A stretch of 64,000 bases of DNA, from positions 186,001 through 250,000 of the forward strand of contig NZ_JQMW01000009.1 of assembly GCF_000744935.1 (NCBI RefSeq). Reading direction: 5' to 3'. Position 1 is the first letter of the stretch; every line of letters begins with the position of its first letter. This DNA is from Clostridium sp. KNHs214. Lineage in GTDB: Bacteria; Bacillota; Clostridia; Clostridiales; Clostridiaceae. The position numbers and the translations under genes were made by a program. Shown piece after piece: positions 28,101 through 37,153 of this stretch. The notes under the pieces were generated by a model. The model was not told the origin of the DNA and searched no databases. It saw only the letters and a program-made list of their open reading frames with translations.

Positions 28101-28616
28101 ATGGGGGAATTAAAATTGACTAGTAGAGTATATTTTAAAAAGTTTATTTCTGAGGAGGATTTTAAATATTTTTCGAAGTTAGTTTTTAATGAAAAAATAA
28201 TGGTGATGAATTATGGAAGAGTATTTACAATGGATGAAGCAAAAAATTACTATAAGTATCTATTAGAAAATAATGAAACACATGATGATTTTGGAAATTT
28301 TAAGGTTTTTGAATCATCAGCTAACAGTTTTATAGGTATGTGTGCTAGTACAATAAGTAGCGATTTGAAAGAGGCGGAGATTGAATATATGCTGCTTCCT
28401 GAGTACTGGAGAAAGGGATATGGAAGTGAGATTGTAGACAATTTATTAAATATGATTGAAGAAACAAAGAGTATTGAAAAGGTTACAGCAATAACAGACC
28501 CTAATAATGTTGGGTCAAGAAAAATATTACTAAAAAACGGTTTTGTATCTTGTAAGGTATACAAAATTGATGATGGTTCACTAGCAGAAAGGTTTAGTAA
28601 AAAAATAATGCATTAA
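28101..28616 (+). CDS. GNAT family N-acetyltransferase (RimJ-like)
   Basis: A 171-aa GNAT protein with the acetyl-CoA loop LLPEYWRKGYGSEIV and the C-terminal ITDPNNVGSRKILLKNGF, typical of RimJ/RimL-like acetyltransferases that modify N-termini or small amines. The open frame extends upstream to 28035, but the ATG at 28101 after AAAAGG fits the family length. It precedes a HAD gene by 24 bp on the same strand. The substrate is unknown. Confidence 0.8.
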   Translation: MGELKLTSRVYFKKFISEEDFKYFSKLVFNEKIMVMNYGRVFTMDEAKNYYKYLLENNETHDDFGNFKVFESSANSFIGMCASTISSDLKEAEIEYMLLPEYWRKGYGSEIVDNLLNMIEETKSIEKVTAITDPNNVGSRKILLKNGFVSCKVYKIDDGSLAERFSKKIMH

Positions 28617-28640
28617 CTGTATTATTATGGAGGGCAAAAT

Positions 28641-29267
28641 ATGAAAATAGATAGTTTTATTTTTGATTTAGATGGGACTCTTTGGAGTTCTATAGAAGGA
28701 ATTTGTAAGGCATGGGGCACTGTATTATCAAAGTATCCAAAGTTAGAAAAAGTAGTAACACCTACTGAAATGGAAAAATGTATGGGACTTCAAATGAATG
28801 AAATAGGTAAAAAACTATTTCCAGCTCTAGATGAAAATTTTCAAGCGAAATTGATGAAAGAATTTTGTGAAACTGAACAAGCCTATTTGGAAGAACGTGG
28901 TGGAAAGCTATTTCCTGAATTAGAAGAAACACTTAAGAAGTTATCAGAAACACATAAATTGTTCATAGTTAGTAATTGCCAGGACGGTTACATACAATGC
29001 TTTTTTAAAGCACATAAACTAGATAAGTATTTTACTGATTTTGAATGTTCAGGGGTAACAGGATTACCTAAGGGAGAAAATAATAAGATTATAATCAAAA
29101 GAAATAATTTAAAAAGTCCAGTTTATGTAGGAGACACCATTATGGATGCAGATTCAGCAAGGGTAGCAGAAATTCCATTTGTGTATGCAAGATACGGATT
29201 TGGAAATGTTGAAGAATATGATTATGTGATTGATAGTTTTGAGGAAATATTAACCTTAGGCTTATAG
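28641..29267 (+). CDS. HAD family hydrolase (phosphoglycolate phosphatase-like)
   Basis: A 208-aa HAD phosphatase with motif I DLDGTLW (9-15), an alpha-helical cap, motif II VSNCQ, motif III Lys (LPKGENN) and motif IV VYVGDTIMDADSA. The fold hydrolyses small phosphate monoesters. GGAGGGCAAAAT precedes the ATG. It is likely co-transcribed with the GNAT gene 24 bp upstream. It ends close to an IS110-family transposase. Confidence 0.85.
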   Translation: MKIDSFIFDLDGTLWSSIEGICKAWGTVLSKYPKLEKVVTPTEMEKCMGLQMNEIGKKLFPALDENFQAKLMKEFCETEQAYLEERGGKLFPELEETLKKLSETHKLFIVSNCQDGYIQCFFKAHKLDKYFTDFECSGVTGLPKGENNKIIIKRNNLKSPVYVGDTIMDADSARVAEIPFVYARYGFGNVEEYDYVIDSFEEILTLGL

Positions 29268-29412
29268 TTAAAAATAAGGTTTAGGATAATGGGTAGGGGA
29301 ATGGTAAGGTTGAAAATTAAAGTATGAACTGACACTAAAGTAAAAGTGCATAGCAAACAAGCCATCTTTAGATAGCTTAAAAAAATTTAATATACAGGTG
29401 TGAAAGTAAAAA

Positions 29413-30657
29413 TTAGACTGCTGACTTGATTTTGTAACCCTGACGCTGTGCAATTAAAATTGCCTGCTCCACAGTAATTTCACGTTCAACAGGAAGACAA
29501 TCAGATTTTTTATATAATTCAGCATTATAGGGTTTATTATTTTTCAACATGTTGTATAATGCTGTTAGAAGCATCCTTGCAATAGCAATGATTGTCTTCT
29601 TGTGACCACGGCGTTTCTTTATGTGGAGATAACGGTTGCGAATTTCAGGATGCTTTTCACTTTTAACTACAGAAGTTGCACATTGTACTAAAAGTGGTTT
29701 AATGTAGCATCCAGCTTTGGAAACCCGAACAGATTTTTTCTTCCCTGCACTTTCATTATTGGTAGGAGTGAGTCCTGCCCATGAACACAAGTGTTTCGCC
29801 GAAGGAAAAGCTTCCATGTTTACTCCAATCTCTGAAATAATAGTTATTGCAGAGAAAGGATTTTTAAATGATGGAGCAGTTAGAATTAGGTCGAGTTCTT
29901 GTTGATAGGGACTGGCGAGCGCAAGGATCAGTTTTTCTAACTCAGCTTTTCGGGATTCCAAATCTTCATAATGTCTTTTGATAATCTTTAACTTACCAGC
30001 CTGTTCTGGAGAAATATATCCATCAACGGCAAGCTTAAGTTCGGGAAGTTTCTTTCTCATTGAGCCATGAATTAAAGGTTTAATATCAAAAGAAATATCT
30101 AAGGGATTTTCAAGAATCTTGTCTAAAATGTTCATAGAACTTTTACCAAAAGTGTCCGAAACAACGTTTCCCAATTGAATATTGGAAACCGTGAGACAAT
30201 TTTGAAGACGGTTCTTTTCACTAGACATAAAGCAGGTTAGTTTATGACGATAGCGCATTAGATCACGCAGTTGTCTAATATCTGCTGGAGGCATAAAACT
30301 ACCAACAACAAGATCATGCTTAAACAGGTCAGCAATCCATTTCGCATCTTTCTTATCAGTTTTTTTACCACGAATAGCTTTAACGTATTTAGGATGTGCA
30401 AGTACAATAGAACAGTCTTTTTCTAAGACGTTGTACAAAGGTATCCAATACTTGCCTGTAGATTCCATACAGACATCTCTACAATTTGAATCAAGTAGCC
30501 ATTGTAACAGATGTTTCAAACCTTGAGTATAGGTAGAAAATCGGTGGCTTTTGTAGGTAGTAACACCGTTAGAATTAGTAGAAGCAATACAAGCGACTAC
30601 AAAAGTTTTGTGGACGTCAATACCACAACAAATTTTATACACGATTTTTAAGGACAT
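29413..30657 (-). CDS. IS110 family transposase (DEDD recombinase)
   Basis: A 414-aa protein. N-terminal DEDD RuvC-like domain with GIDVHKTFVVA, VCMESTGKYW and KTDKKDAKWIADLF; C-terminal Transposase_20 domain with LILTAPSFKNPFSAITIISEIG and SWAGLTPTNNESAGKKK. The ATG at 30657 follows AAAGGAGTCCCT; the open frame runs on upstream but without a ribosome-binding site. IS110 elements have no clear inverted ends and are guided by a structured RNA from their non-coding flank, so exact borders are not given. Its 5' flank is split by an IS21-family element. Confidence 0.9.
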   Translation of the reverse strand: MSLKIVYKICCGIDVHKTFVVACIASTNSNGVTTYKSHRFSTYTQGLKHLLQWLLDSNCRDVCMESTGKYWIPLYNVLEKDCSIVLAHPKYVKAIRGKKTDKKDAKWIADLFKHDLVVGSFMPPADIRQLRDLMRYRHKLTCFMSSEKNRLQNCLTVSNIQLGNVVSDTFGKSSMNILDKILENPLDISFDIKPLIHGSMRKKLPELKLAVDGYISPEQAGKLKIIKRHYEDLESRKAELEKLILALASPYQQELDLILTAPSFKNPFSAITIISEIGVNMEAFPSAKHLCSWAGLTPTNNESAGKKKSVRVSKAGCYIKPLLVQCATSVVKSEKHPEIRNRYLHIKKRRGHKKTIIAIARMLLTALYNMLKNNKPYNAELYKKSDCLPVEREITVEQAILIAQRQGYKIKSAV

Positions 30658-30842
30658 AGGGACTCCTTTCTGAACTAAAGAGTTCTGAAAATTATAGGGG
30701 AAAACGGCATTGACTGATAGACTAGCATTTAAACGAGATTGTTTAAACAAAGATAAGGTTACGTTGTGCAAATGTCAATATAAAAATGTAGGTTTTTTCA
30801 AAAATAATATGGTAGGAAAACCTACATTTTTATTTAGTACTT

Positions 30843-31601
30843 TTACCCCTCCTCAGCAGTGATTGATTGAAGTTGATCTTTAAGGCGATATGATGGACCA
30901 TTTATATTGATAACTGAGCAATGATGCAGTAATCTATCCAAAAGAGCATTTGTTAATACTGGCTCCTGAAAAATATCACCCCATTTTGAAAAGGGAGAAT
31001 TAGTTGTTATTATTGTAGAAGATTTCTCGTACCTTTTGGCTATAAGATTAAAGAATAAGTTGGCAGACTCATTATTCATCTTTTGATATCCCAGTTCATC
31101 TATTATAAGAAGTTTATAACGGCAAAACCACTTTATTCTTCTTTCTAACCTGTTTTCTTCACTTGCTTTTTTTAGTTGTGATATAAGTTCCTGGAATGTG
31201 ATAAAATACACACAATTACGTTGCTTAGCCGCTTCAATACCTATTGATACAGCTAAATTTGTTTTCCCAACTCCTGGACTTCCACAAAATATTATATTTT
31301 CCGTCTTTTCTAAAAATCTAAGTGTTATAAAATCCATGATTTTTCCCTTATCTATTGAGGGTTGAAATCCAAAGTCAAACTGATCAATTTCTTTTAAAAA
31401 CGGAAAATTAGCAACTTTTACATTCCCTTTTATTACAGCATCCTTCTTGAAATTTATTTCTAATTGGCTTAATTCATATAAGGCATCAACAGGTGTTTTG
31501 CTACCGTCTGTCATCATATCTATGTATCTATCAATGTTCTCTCTAATTCGCACTAATTCAAGTGTGTCCAGGTTATTAATAAGGGTATTGTAGTTGTTCA
31601 T
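30843..31601 (-). CDS. istB: IS21 family helper ATPase IstB
   Basis: A 252-aa AAA+ ATPase with Walker A CGSPGVGKTN, Walker B LLIIDELGYQ and sensor residues TTNSPFSKWG. IstB oligomerises on DNA and delivers target DNA to the IstA transposase. Its ATG abuts the istA stop codon (TAAATG), so the two are translationally coupled. It appears intact. Confidence 0.93.
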   Translation of the reverse strand: MNNYNTLINNLDTLELVRIRENIDRYIDMMTDGSKTPVDALYELSQLEINFKKDAVIKGNVKVANFPFLKEIDQFDFGFQPSIDKGKIMDFITLRFLEKTENIIFCGSPGVGKTNLAVSIGIEAAKQRNCVYFITFQELISQLKKASEENRLERRIKWFCRYKLLIIDELGYQKMNNESANLFFNLIAKRYEKSSTIITTNSPFSKWGDIFQEPVLTNALLDRLLHHCSVININGPSYRLKDQLQSITAEEG

Positions 31602-33194
31602 TTAGCAATTCATCCTCACGATCCCTGGAGCCTGCCCTAAGGTAAACTCCTGTATTTCTTTTTCATATTTATTATGAATTATTTTATATCCTTCATCTGT
31701 TAGAATGCATTCTGCATCGCATACTGCCATAAAATCATTTATCCAGCAATCATAATCTAATTGCTTACACCAATTGTTTTTAACTGAAAATTTTAAATTA
31801 GACATGAAGATTTCTTTATTCTTTACATAAGGAAGTACTAAATTCATTCCTTTAATAAAGGTGCTTCGATTTTCTTTTGACATATGGGCATACTGCCCTA
31901 TAATCCAGTTACCATAGGGGCTCCCATTCATATATGCTAATAATGCTTCGGGTGACTTTGTAGCCTCTATATTTGAAATATCTATTTTTCTTGATTCTAA
32001 TAATCTATCCATAAGTTTTAAATTTTCATTAGCTACAGCCTCTAAATCTGCAGCCTTAACCTTCCCTTTCATAAGTATCGTGTAATGTTCTGGAACATAA
32101 TTAATTGGATTTTTATTAATTGAGTGAAATGTTACAAGTTTTCCTTTATAATAGATATATAGTTTATTGTCGAGGATATCAACGCTAACTTCCTCATTAA
32201 TAAGCTTAGGATGTACGGAATATTTGCTCTCTCCAAATCTAATTAGTGCTTCATTTGAAACTTTATATTTATTTGGTGATAGATAGGTATCAATAATTGA
32301 AGCTTTTGGTAAAGAATGCAGATATTCCTTTTCCTTATAAAACAGAGCGGTTGGCGACATGCCTGTTTCCGTATTAATATTTATATTCATTTTTAAATTA
32401 ATTTCCTTTAGTTTCTCTAATAAATTATCTAATGTATCAAATTCACCATCATATGCCCGAATCCAGTCAATTACCTTATTTTTTGCTTCAACAGTCCCTT
32501 TTGTTTCAGGCTTTCTTGCCCCACACAATCTGACATTAAATCCAAAATCTTTTGCAAACTTACCCATTGTTTCAGTAATCTTTTTCTTTACTCCATGTAC
32601 ATTTGCAACAGTGGACATGTTATCAAACAAAAGCTCTTCTGGTATTCCTCCAAAGGCTTCAAAGGAATTAATAAGACATCTAAAAACATCATCTGTTTTT
32701 TTTTGAATGGATAGTCCTAAGTAGCTATATCTTGAAAAACTAAGTGTTACATGCAAAATATTTATAGTGTATTTTTCCCCAGATCTTGAAGTAAGTGTTA
32801 TATCCTCCTTCCAGTCAACTTGCCCTTGTTTTCCAATTTTTGTTTCATAACGTGGATGGCCAGTATTACTTTGTTTAGGTAGTAACTTGTTTTTCTTGAT
32901 ATAAGTGATGAAATTTGAATAGGTACCTATAGTATTAATCCCATGTTTATCCACCATAAATTCATAAACACCTTTCATTGTAATCCTACGAATTGCTAAC
33001 TTATCAGTAATTTCTACACGATATGGGTCAAGCTTGCTTTTCTTAATTCTCGTTTTTGGTTTCCCTTTGTAGCCTTGATCATACTTTTTTACAGTCCTCC
33101 AATCCATACCATATTTTTTTGCCAGTTGGGCGTAATTTGGTTTAATTCCTATGCTATTAATTAGAAATAGCTCTCCTTGTAAGTTGTTAATCAT
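31602..33194 (-). CDS. istA: IS21 family transposase IstA
   Basis: A 530-aa transposase. N-terminal HTH (NYAQLAKKYGMDWRTVKKY), then an rve/RNase H-like catalytic core (GQVDWKEDITL first Asp; LLFDNMSTVA second Asp; KPETKGTVEAKNK region with Glu) and a C-terminal beta-barrel. The ATG at 33194 follows GGAGG 10 nt upstream; the longer frame to 33236 lacks a ribosome-binding site. It appears functional. Confidence 0.92.
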   Translation of the reverse strand: MINNLQGELFLINSIGIKPNYAQLAKKYGMDWRTVKKYDQGYKGKPKTRIKKSKLDPYRVEITDKLAIRRITMKGVYEFMVDKHGINTIGTYSNFITYIKKNKLLPKQSNTGHPRYETKIGKQGQVDWKEDITLTSRSGEKYTINILHVTLSFSRYSYLGLSIQKKTDDVFRCLINSFEAFGGIPEELLFDNMSTVANVHGVKKKITETMGKFAKDFGFNVRLCGARKPETKGTVEAKNKVIDWIRAYDGEFDTLDNLLEKLKEINLKMNININTETGMSPTALFYKEKEYLHSLPKASIIDTYLSPNKYKVSNEALIRFGESKYSVHPKLINEEVSVDILDNKLYIYYKGKLVTFHSINKNPINYVPEHYTILMKGKVKAADLEAVANENLKLMDRLLESRKIDISNIEATKSPEALLAYMNGSPYGNWIIGQYAHMSKENRSTFIKGMNLVLPYVKNKEIFMSNLKFSVKNNWCKQLDYDCWINDFMAVCDAECILTDEGYKIIHNKYEKEIQEFTLGQAPGIVRMNC

Positions 33195-33311
33195 AGTTGT
33201 TATACCTCCATGTAGAAGTATAGCAATTATGTCCAAAATACAAAATAAGAATGTAGGTTTTTATACATTTTTATTTTGTATTTTTCCTACATTCTTATTA
33301 TATTATTTGCA

Positions 33312-33493
33312 ACGTGCTCGAAGCTACACTTATTTGTGCTTGAAAAGTCTATCTACACATATATTTATGCGGTCATCTGACAAGTCAGACAGCCCACTCA
33401 CCTCCCCGTGATTTGTAGTGTACCCAAATCCCTATGTATAGATGATAAAATAAAATTTGCTCAAAGCCAACATTTTTCATTACGTTTTGTACC
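33312..33493. other. GC-richer structured flank, probable separated part of the IS110 non-coding end
   Basis: No gene is seen. The stretch 33345-33425 is richer in GC than its surroundings and contains CTGAC/GTCAG and other short stems. It continues the sequence that lay upstream of the IS110 transposase before the IS21 insertion. By analogy with IS110 elements it may encode part of the bridge RNA. A second hairpin, TTTGCTCAA with TTGAGCAAA (33458-33500), forms the leader of the next gene. Confidence 0.4.
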
Positions 33494-33523
33494 TTGAGCA
33501 AAGCGAAAGGAATGGATATATTT

Positions 33524-34273
33524 ATGAAAGAAAAAGTAAAGGTGCTTATATTAGGAACTTATCATTTTGCAAGTTGCGGAAAACATTTATATTATATTAA
33601 AGGTGAAGATATTACTACTGACCAAAAGCAAGAGGAAATTAAAGAGGTAGTACAAAAACTGGCACAGTTTAGACCAAATAAGATTGCAGTTGAGTCAGAA
33701 AAGGGGGAAGAGGAAAAATTAAATCGAGTTTATTCAGAATATTGTAAAAATAATTTCGATGAAGGTAATGAAATAGTAAGCTATAATAATGAAATTGTTC
33801 AATTGGCATTTAGACTAGGTAAGATGCTTGAGCATACTAAAATTTATCCAATAGATTATACGGTACATTTGCCAGAAGAAGTATTTGAATATGCTGAGAA
33901 AAATTATCCAGAATTTTATAAGAAATTTATGAATGAAATAAATGAACAGGAATTAAATGACAATGAGCTTATGAAAAACAATACAGTAAGAAAAATTTTG
34001 AGATATTTAAATAATCCTAAACGTATTGAAAAAGAGCAGAGTAATCTTTACTTAAATTTAGCGAGAGTAGGAGCTGGAGATAACTATTGTGGAGCAGATA
34101 TGCTTACGGAATGGTATAGAAGAAATCTTTATATTTTTGGAAATCTACAGAATATAGCTGAAGAAGAGGATAGAATTTTAGTAATTTATGGAGCTGGACA
34201 TTGCAAAATACTTCAAGAATTAGTTAAGGAGTATAATGAATTTGAGATTGTTGATGTATTACAGTATTTATAA
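33524..34273 (+). CDS. DUF5694 family protein
   Basis: A 249-aa protein starting KVKVLILGTYHFA, with an early GTYHF motif, KIAVESEK, and C-terminal LVIYGAGHCKILQEL. These conserved His/Glu blocks are characteristic of the DUF5694 family, which resembles TraB/ChaN-type putative metal hydrolases; the function is unknown. The start is uncertain: ATG 33512 is too close to GAAAGGA, and ATG 33524 is 12 nt away, but the latter gives the family-typical N-terminus. A collapsed relic of a close paralogue lies at 36203-36309. Confidence 0.65.
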   Translation: MKEKVKVLILGTYHFASCGKHLYYIKGEDITTDQKQEEIKEVVQKLAQFRPNKIAVESEKGEEEKLNRVYSEYCKNNFDEGNEIVSYNNEIVQLAFRLGKMLEHTKIYPIDYTVHLPEEVFEYAEKNYPEFYKKFMNEINEQELNDNELMKNNTVRKILRYLNNPKRIEKEQSNLYLNLARVGAGDNYCGADMLTEWYRRNLYIFGNLQNIAEEEDRILVIYGAGHCKILQELVKEYNEFEIVDVLQYL

Positions 34274-34453
34274 AGGCAATGTAAATTTTGTGATTCAATA
34301 AATATACCAGTATTTACATTGGTAAAACTATAACGAAAATGTAAAAAAAAATTCCATATACCTTAGTATTTATATTGCCAAACAAATAAAAAAATCACTG
34401 ACAAGCTTTATGACAAAGTTGAGGAAAAGAAGGTATATATTTTTAACTAGATC

Positions 34454-34498
34454 TATTTCATAATTCCATCACATTATACCTTATTGTGGTTTAATCAT
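34454..34498 (+). repeat. MITE M1 end fragment E
   Basis: These 45 bp match the M1 right tip (ATTTCATAATTCCATCACAT...TTTAATCAT) and run directly into the remains of an acyltransferase gene. They look like a deletion endpoint at a MITE tip. Confidence 0.75.
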
Positions 34499-34748
34499 TA
34501 TATCTATTTTGTTTTTTTATTTATTATCTTTATATATAGCAAAATATAAGAATAAATTATTTTATTTATTAAAATATATAAGTAAATATTCCTTTCCGGC
34601 TTATTTAATGCATGTTTTAATAATTGCAGTCATATCAACAATTGAAAGCAGCTTTATAAGTACAAGTAACTGTTTATTATTTTCAACAATGCTTTGTATA
34701 CTTGTAGTTATATTTATTCCATTTATTTGTAATTTGATAAATTTTTAA
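34499..34748 (+). pseudogene. Acyltransferase-3 family protein, C-terminal fragment
   Basis: The open frame encodes three hydrophobic helices including YISKYSFPAYLMHVLIIAV, the conserved C-terminal histidine region of acyltransferase-3 membrane proteins (OatA-like). The N-terminal three quarters are absent and the fragment begins right at a MITE end fragment. It has no ribosome-binding site and is probably not expressed. Followed by a hairpin terminator at 34762. Confidence 0.7.
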
Positions 34749-34761
34749 CCTTTAAGTGAAT

Positions 34762-34806
34762 ATATTATAGGAGTTAAATCTAAACCTAAAACTCCTATAA
34801 TATTTA
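34762..34806. terminator. Hairpin terminator
   Basis: ATATTATAGGAGT and ACTCCTATAATAT are perfect inverted arms around a 16-nt loop. It follows the acyltransferase relic. Confidence 0.75.
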
Positions 34807-34935
34807 AAAAGATATTATATAAACATTTCACTGGCAGAAATGTTTAGTAAAAAATAATGCATAATTAGTAATGAGTTAATATGCAAAGCATATGAATATA
34901 AAATAATATTTCATATGTTGGAAGGAGAGTTTTAT

Positions 34936-35625
34936 ATGAAATATAAAGCTATATATTTCGATCGTGATAATACGCTAACCCACGCTAATCTACACAAAAT
35001 TAAGTGGAGAGATAAAATGATCGAAAGTTTATCGGGTAAAAAATTTGAATTAAATTATGACAAAATGCTTGATTTGTTTTGTAAGGCTGGATATCCTAAA
35101 GGAGGATTAAAAACTGTAGAGAAAGAAATAGAATTTTGGAAAAGGTATTATCAGTGCATTCTCATTGAGGAAGGTATAAAGGATAAAATAGAAGAGAGAG
35201 CAAATTTGATTTTTCAAGAATTATGGCTTAAAGATAGAATACTTTTCCCAGAAGTTATTGAGGTATTAGAATATTTTAAGAACAATGGATATAAGATTGG
35301 TGTTATAAGTGATACTTCACCTTCTTTGGAACTAACACTAAAAGCTTTAGGATTGTCAAAATATTTTGACTGCTATATTTGTTCTGATCTCGTAGGTGTT
35401 ATGAAACCTGACCCTAAAATTTATCAGGAAGCACTAGATAAATTAGGTGTATCAGCTGAGGAAAGTATATATGTTGATGACTATGATGTAGAAGCAGATG
35501 GAGCAAGAAACATTGGATTTACATCTTTTCATATAGACAGAAAAAATAAATTTAAAGATCAGTGGGACATATATACTCTTAAAGAGATTGTTTATTATGT
35601 TGAGAGAAATAAAATGGGTAATTAG
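34936..35625 (+). CDS. HAD family hydrolase
   Basis: A 229-aa HAD enzyme with motif I DRDNTLTHAN, motif II VISDTSPSLELT, motif III Lys in GVMKPDPKIYQEAL and motif IV YVDDYDVEADGA. The tandem acid DxD is changed to DRDNT with both aspartates kept, so it should be active on a phosphate ester. GGAAGGAG precedes the ATG at 34936; the in-frame start at 34915 overlaps that site. A Nudix gene follows 87 bp later. Confidence 0.82.
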   Translation: MKYKAIYFDRDNTLTHANLHKIKWRDKMIESLSGKKFELNYDKMLDLFCKAGYPKGGLKTVEKEIEFWKRYYQCILIEEGIKDKIEERANLIFQELWLKDRILFPEVIEVLEYFKNNGYKIGVISDTSPSLELTLKALGLSKYFDCYICSDLVGVMKPDPKIYQEALDKLGVSAEESIYVDDYDVEADGARNIGFTSFHIDRKNKFKDQWDIYTLKEIVYYVERNKMGN

Positions 35626-35712
35626 AAAATTTATAAATACAGTAGGAGAACATTTAAAATAAATACACATATTAAAAAGACTATTAGGGTTTTGTTAAAG
35701 GTGGCTGAAGGT

Positions 35713-36135
35713 ATGAATAAAAGAGTTAATGTACAAGCATTTGTTTTTTCAAATAATCCATCTTTTAAGGTTCTTATTTTAAAAAGAACTCCAGATAGGA
35801 GTGGATATTGGCAACCTGTTTGTGGTGGTATTGAAAATGATGAGAGTTCAAGAGATGCTGTAATAAGGGAAGTATTCGAGGAAACAGGAATAACTGATAT
35901 AAAAAACATTATAGATTTAAATTATACATTTAATTATAGAGAAACTAAAAATGGAATTTTAATGGATATGACAGATATATGCTTTGCGGTGGAAGTTGAC
36001 GGCATATCCCATGTAAGAATATCTTATGAACATGAGGCATATAAATGGTGTTCATATACGGAATCAAAAAAATATTTAAATTGGAAACATAATTTAATAG
36101 CGTTAGACAGGTTGATGAAGTTAATTAATACTTGA
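35713..36135 (+). CDS. Nudix hydrolase
   Basis: A 140-aa Nudix protein with a complete box GGIENDESSRDAVIREVFEE followed by TG. Strands around VLILKRTPDRSGYWQPVCG resemble dihydroneopterin-triphosphate and related pyrophosphatases. The ATG at 35713 after AAAGGTGG is preferred over the TTG at 35692. The substrate is uncertain. Confidence 0.85.
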   Translation: MNKRVNVQAFVFSNNPSFKVLILKRTPDRSGYWQPVCGGIENDESSRDAVIREVFEETGITDIKNIIDLNYTFNYRETKNGILMDMTDICFAVEVDGISHVRISYEHEAYKWCSYTESKKYLNWKHNLIALDRLMKLINT

Positions 36136-36202
36136 TTATTATAATTGAATCTTATGATAATAAATGCATTCAATAGTAAAATGAGGAAGGGTTATGGTAG
36201 CT

Positions 36203-36309
36203 ATGAAAGAAAAAGTAAAAGTACTTATATAATAATCCTAAACATATTGAAAGAGAGCAGAGTAATCTTTACTTAAATTTAGCAAGAGTAGGAGGTGGAG
36301 ATAACTATC
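36203..36309 (+). pseudogene. Relic of a DUF5694 gene with internal deletion
   Basis: ATGAAAGAAAAAGTAAAAG matches the start of the DUF5694 gene at 33524, but after about 25 bp it jumps to a match for 34010-34090 of that gene (AATAATCCTAAACATATTG, then AGTAATCTTTACTTAAATTT). About 460 bp are missing and the frame stops at once. The relic ends where the next HAD gene begins, so its leftover GGAG may now serve that gene. Confidence 0.85.
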
Positions 36310-36897
36310 ATGAAAAAACCGAAGATGATTATATTTGATTATGGTCAAACACTTGTTAATGAAAAAATTTTTGATCCACTGGAAGGTACGAAGGCTGTAT
36401 TGCGTGATGCTGCAAAAAATCCAAATGATGTTTCAGCGGAGGAAGTACAAGCCTTGGCTAACGAATTGAATAAGGAAATAAGACGGTATGGGATGGACAT
36501 TGAAAAATATGCTATTGTTGAAGTTCATACTCATATTTTTCAGAATTATCTTTATGAATATTTTAATATAGAACTGACAAAAACACCGGAAGAAGTGGAA
36601 CACATATTTGAAAAAGCTGCTTCGATATCAGAACCAACAACACATATAGAGAGTTTTCTAGAATTTCTATATGACCACAAAATACGCACAAGTGTAATAA
36701 GTAATATATCTTTCAGTGGTGAATTGTTGAAGAGACGAATTAACAGATACATTCCGTTTAATAAGTTTGAATTCATCATTGCAAGTAGCGAATATGTATT
36801 TAGAAAACCTCACAAACGAATATTTGAACTTGCACTGCGCAAAGCAGAGCTTGATTGCAGTGATGTCTGGTACTGCGGAGACAATGCTGTATTGTAG
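36310..36897 (+). pseudogene. HAD family hydrolase, C-terminus cut off by transposon
   Basis: A 195-aa frame with motif I FDYGQTLV, motif II VISNISFSGE, Lys motif FRKPHKRIFELAL and the start of motif IV WYCGDNAV. The reading frame crosses into the transposon left end at 36893 and stops three bases later. The expected acidic DV-GA part of motif IV and the last helices are missing, so activity is doubtful. The remainder of the gene is not found beyond the transposon right end. Confidence 0.8.
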
Positions 36898-37009
36898 TGC
36901 GTCAAAATATAGCTTTTGAAAACTGCATTTCTAAGTCAAATTATAACTATAACTCCAATAACTATCCAGTAATTAAATGCATTTTAAATAATCATATTAT
37001 TGCTAAATA

Positions 37010-37055
37010 AAACCTCCTAATGACTTGACATCATTTGGAGGTTATTTTAAGCTTA
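37010..37055. terminator. Hairpin inside transposon left end
   Basis: AACCTCCTAATGA pairs with TCATTTGGAGGTT (one mismatch), with A/T tails on both sides. It could shield the transposon genes from incoming transcription. Confidence 0.7.
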
Positions 37056-37078
37056 TTATAAAAACTAGAGAAAGGAAA

Positions 37079-37143
37079 GGGAAGAACCCCAAGCCGTGCA
37101 AAGCGAAGGTTCTTCCCTAAAAATAAGAGCGTAAGCTCTTACA
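37079..37143 (+). promoter_or_regulatory. Double hairpin leader before the DUF6431 gene
   Basis: GGGAAGAACC pairs with GGTTCTTCCC across a 19-nt GC-richer loop, followed at once by AAGAGCGTAAGCTCTT. The first coding ATG (37154) lies 10 bp downstream without a normal ribosome-binding site. A regulatory or terminator role is inferred. Confidence 0.45.
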
Positions 37144-37153
37144 ACCTATTATT

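Larger units (their letters stand above)
30765..33311 (-). mobile_element. IS21-family insertion sequence
   Basis: About 2.55 kb with istA and istB. The ends are inverted: TGTGCAAATGTCAATATA...AATGTAGG on the left and, on the other strand, TGCAAATAATATAATAAGAATGTAGG-like on the right, with further internal TGTAGG repeats. A 4-bp ACGT flanks both sides (30761-30764, 33312-33315), consistent with an IS21 target duplication. The element lies upstream of the IS110 transposase, apparently inside that element's non-coding flank. Confidence 0.8.

Noticed and set aside
30658-30771. N-terminal extension of the IS110 transposase
   Set aside because: The open frame reaches 30771, but a strong AAAGGAG lies just before the ATG at 30657 and family proteins start near the GIDVHK motif.
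32359-32706. A 115-aa plus-strand ORF within istA
   Set aside because: It is antisense to the IstA catalytic core, hydrophobic by complement bias, and has no ribosome-binding site.
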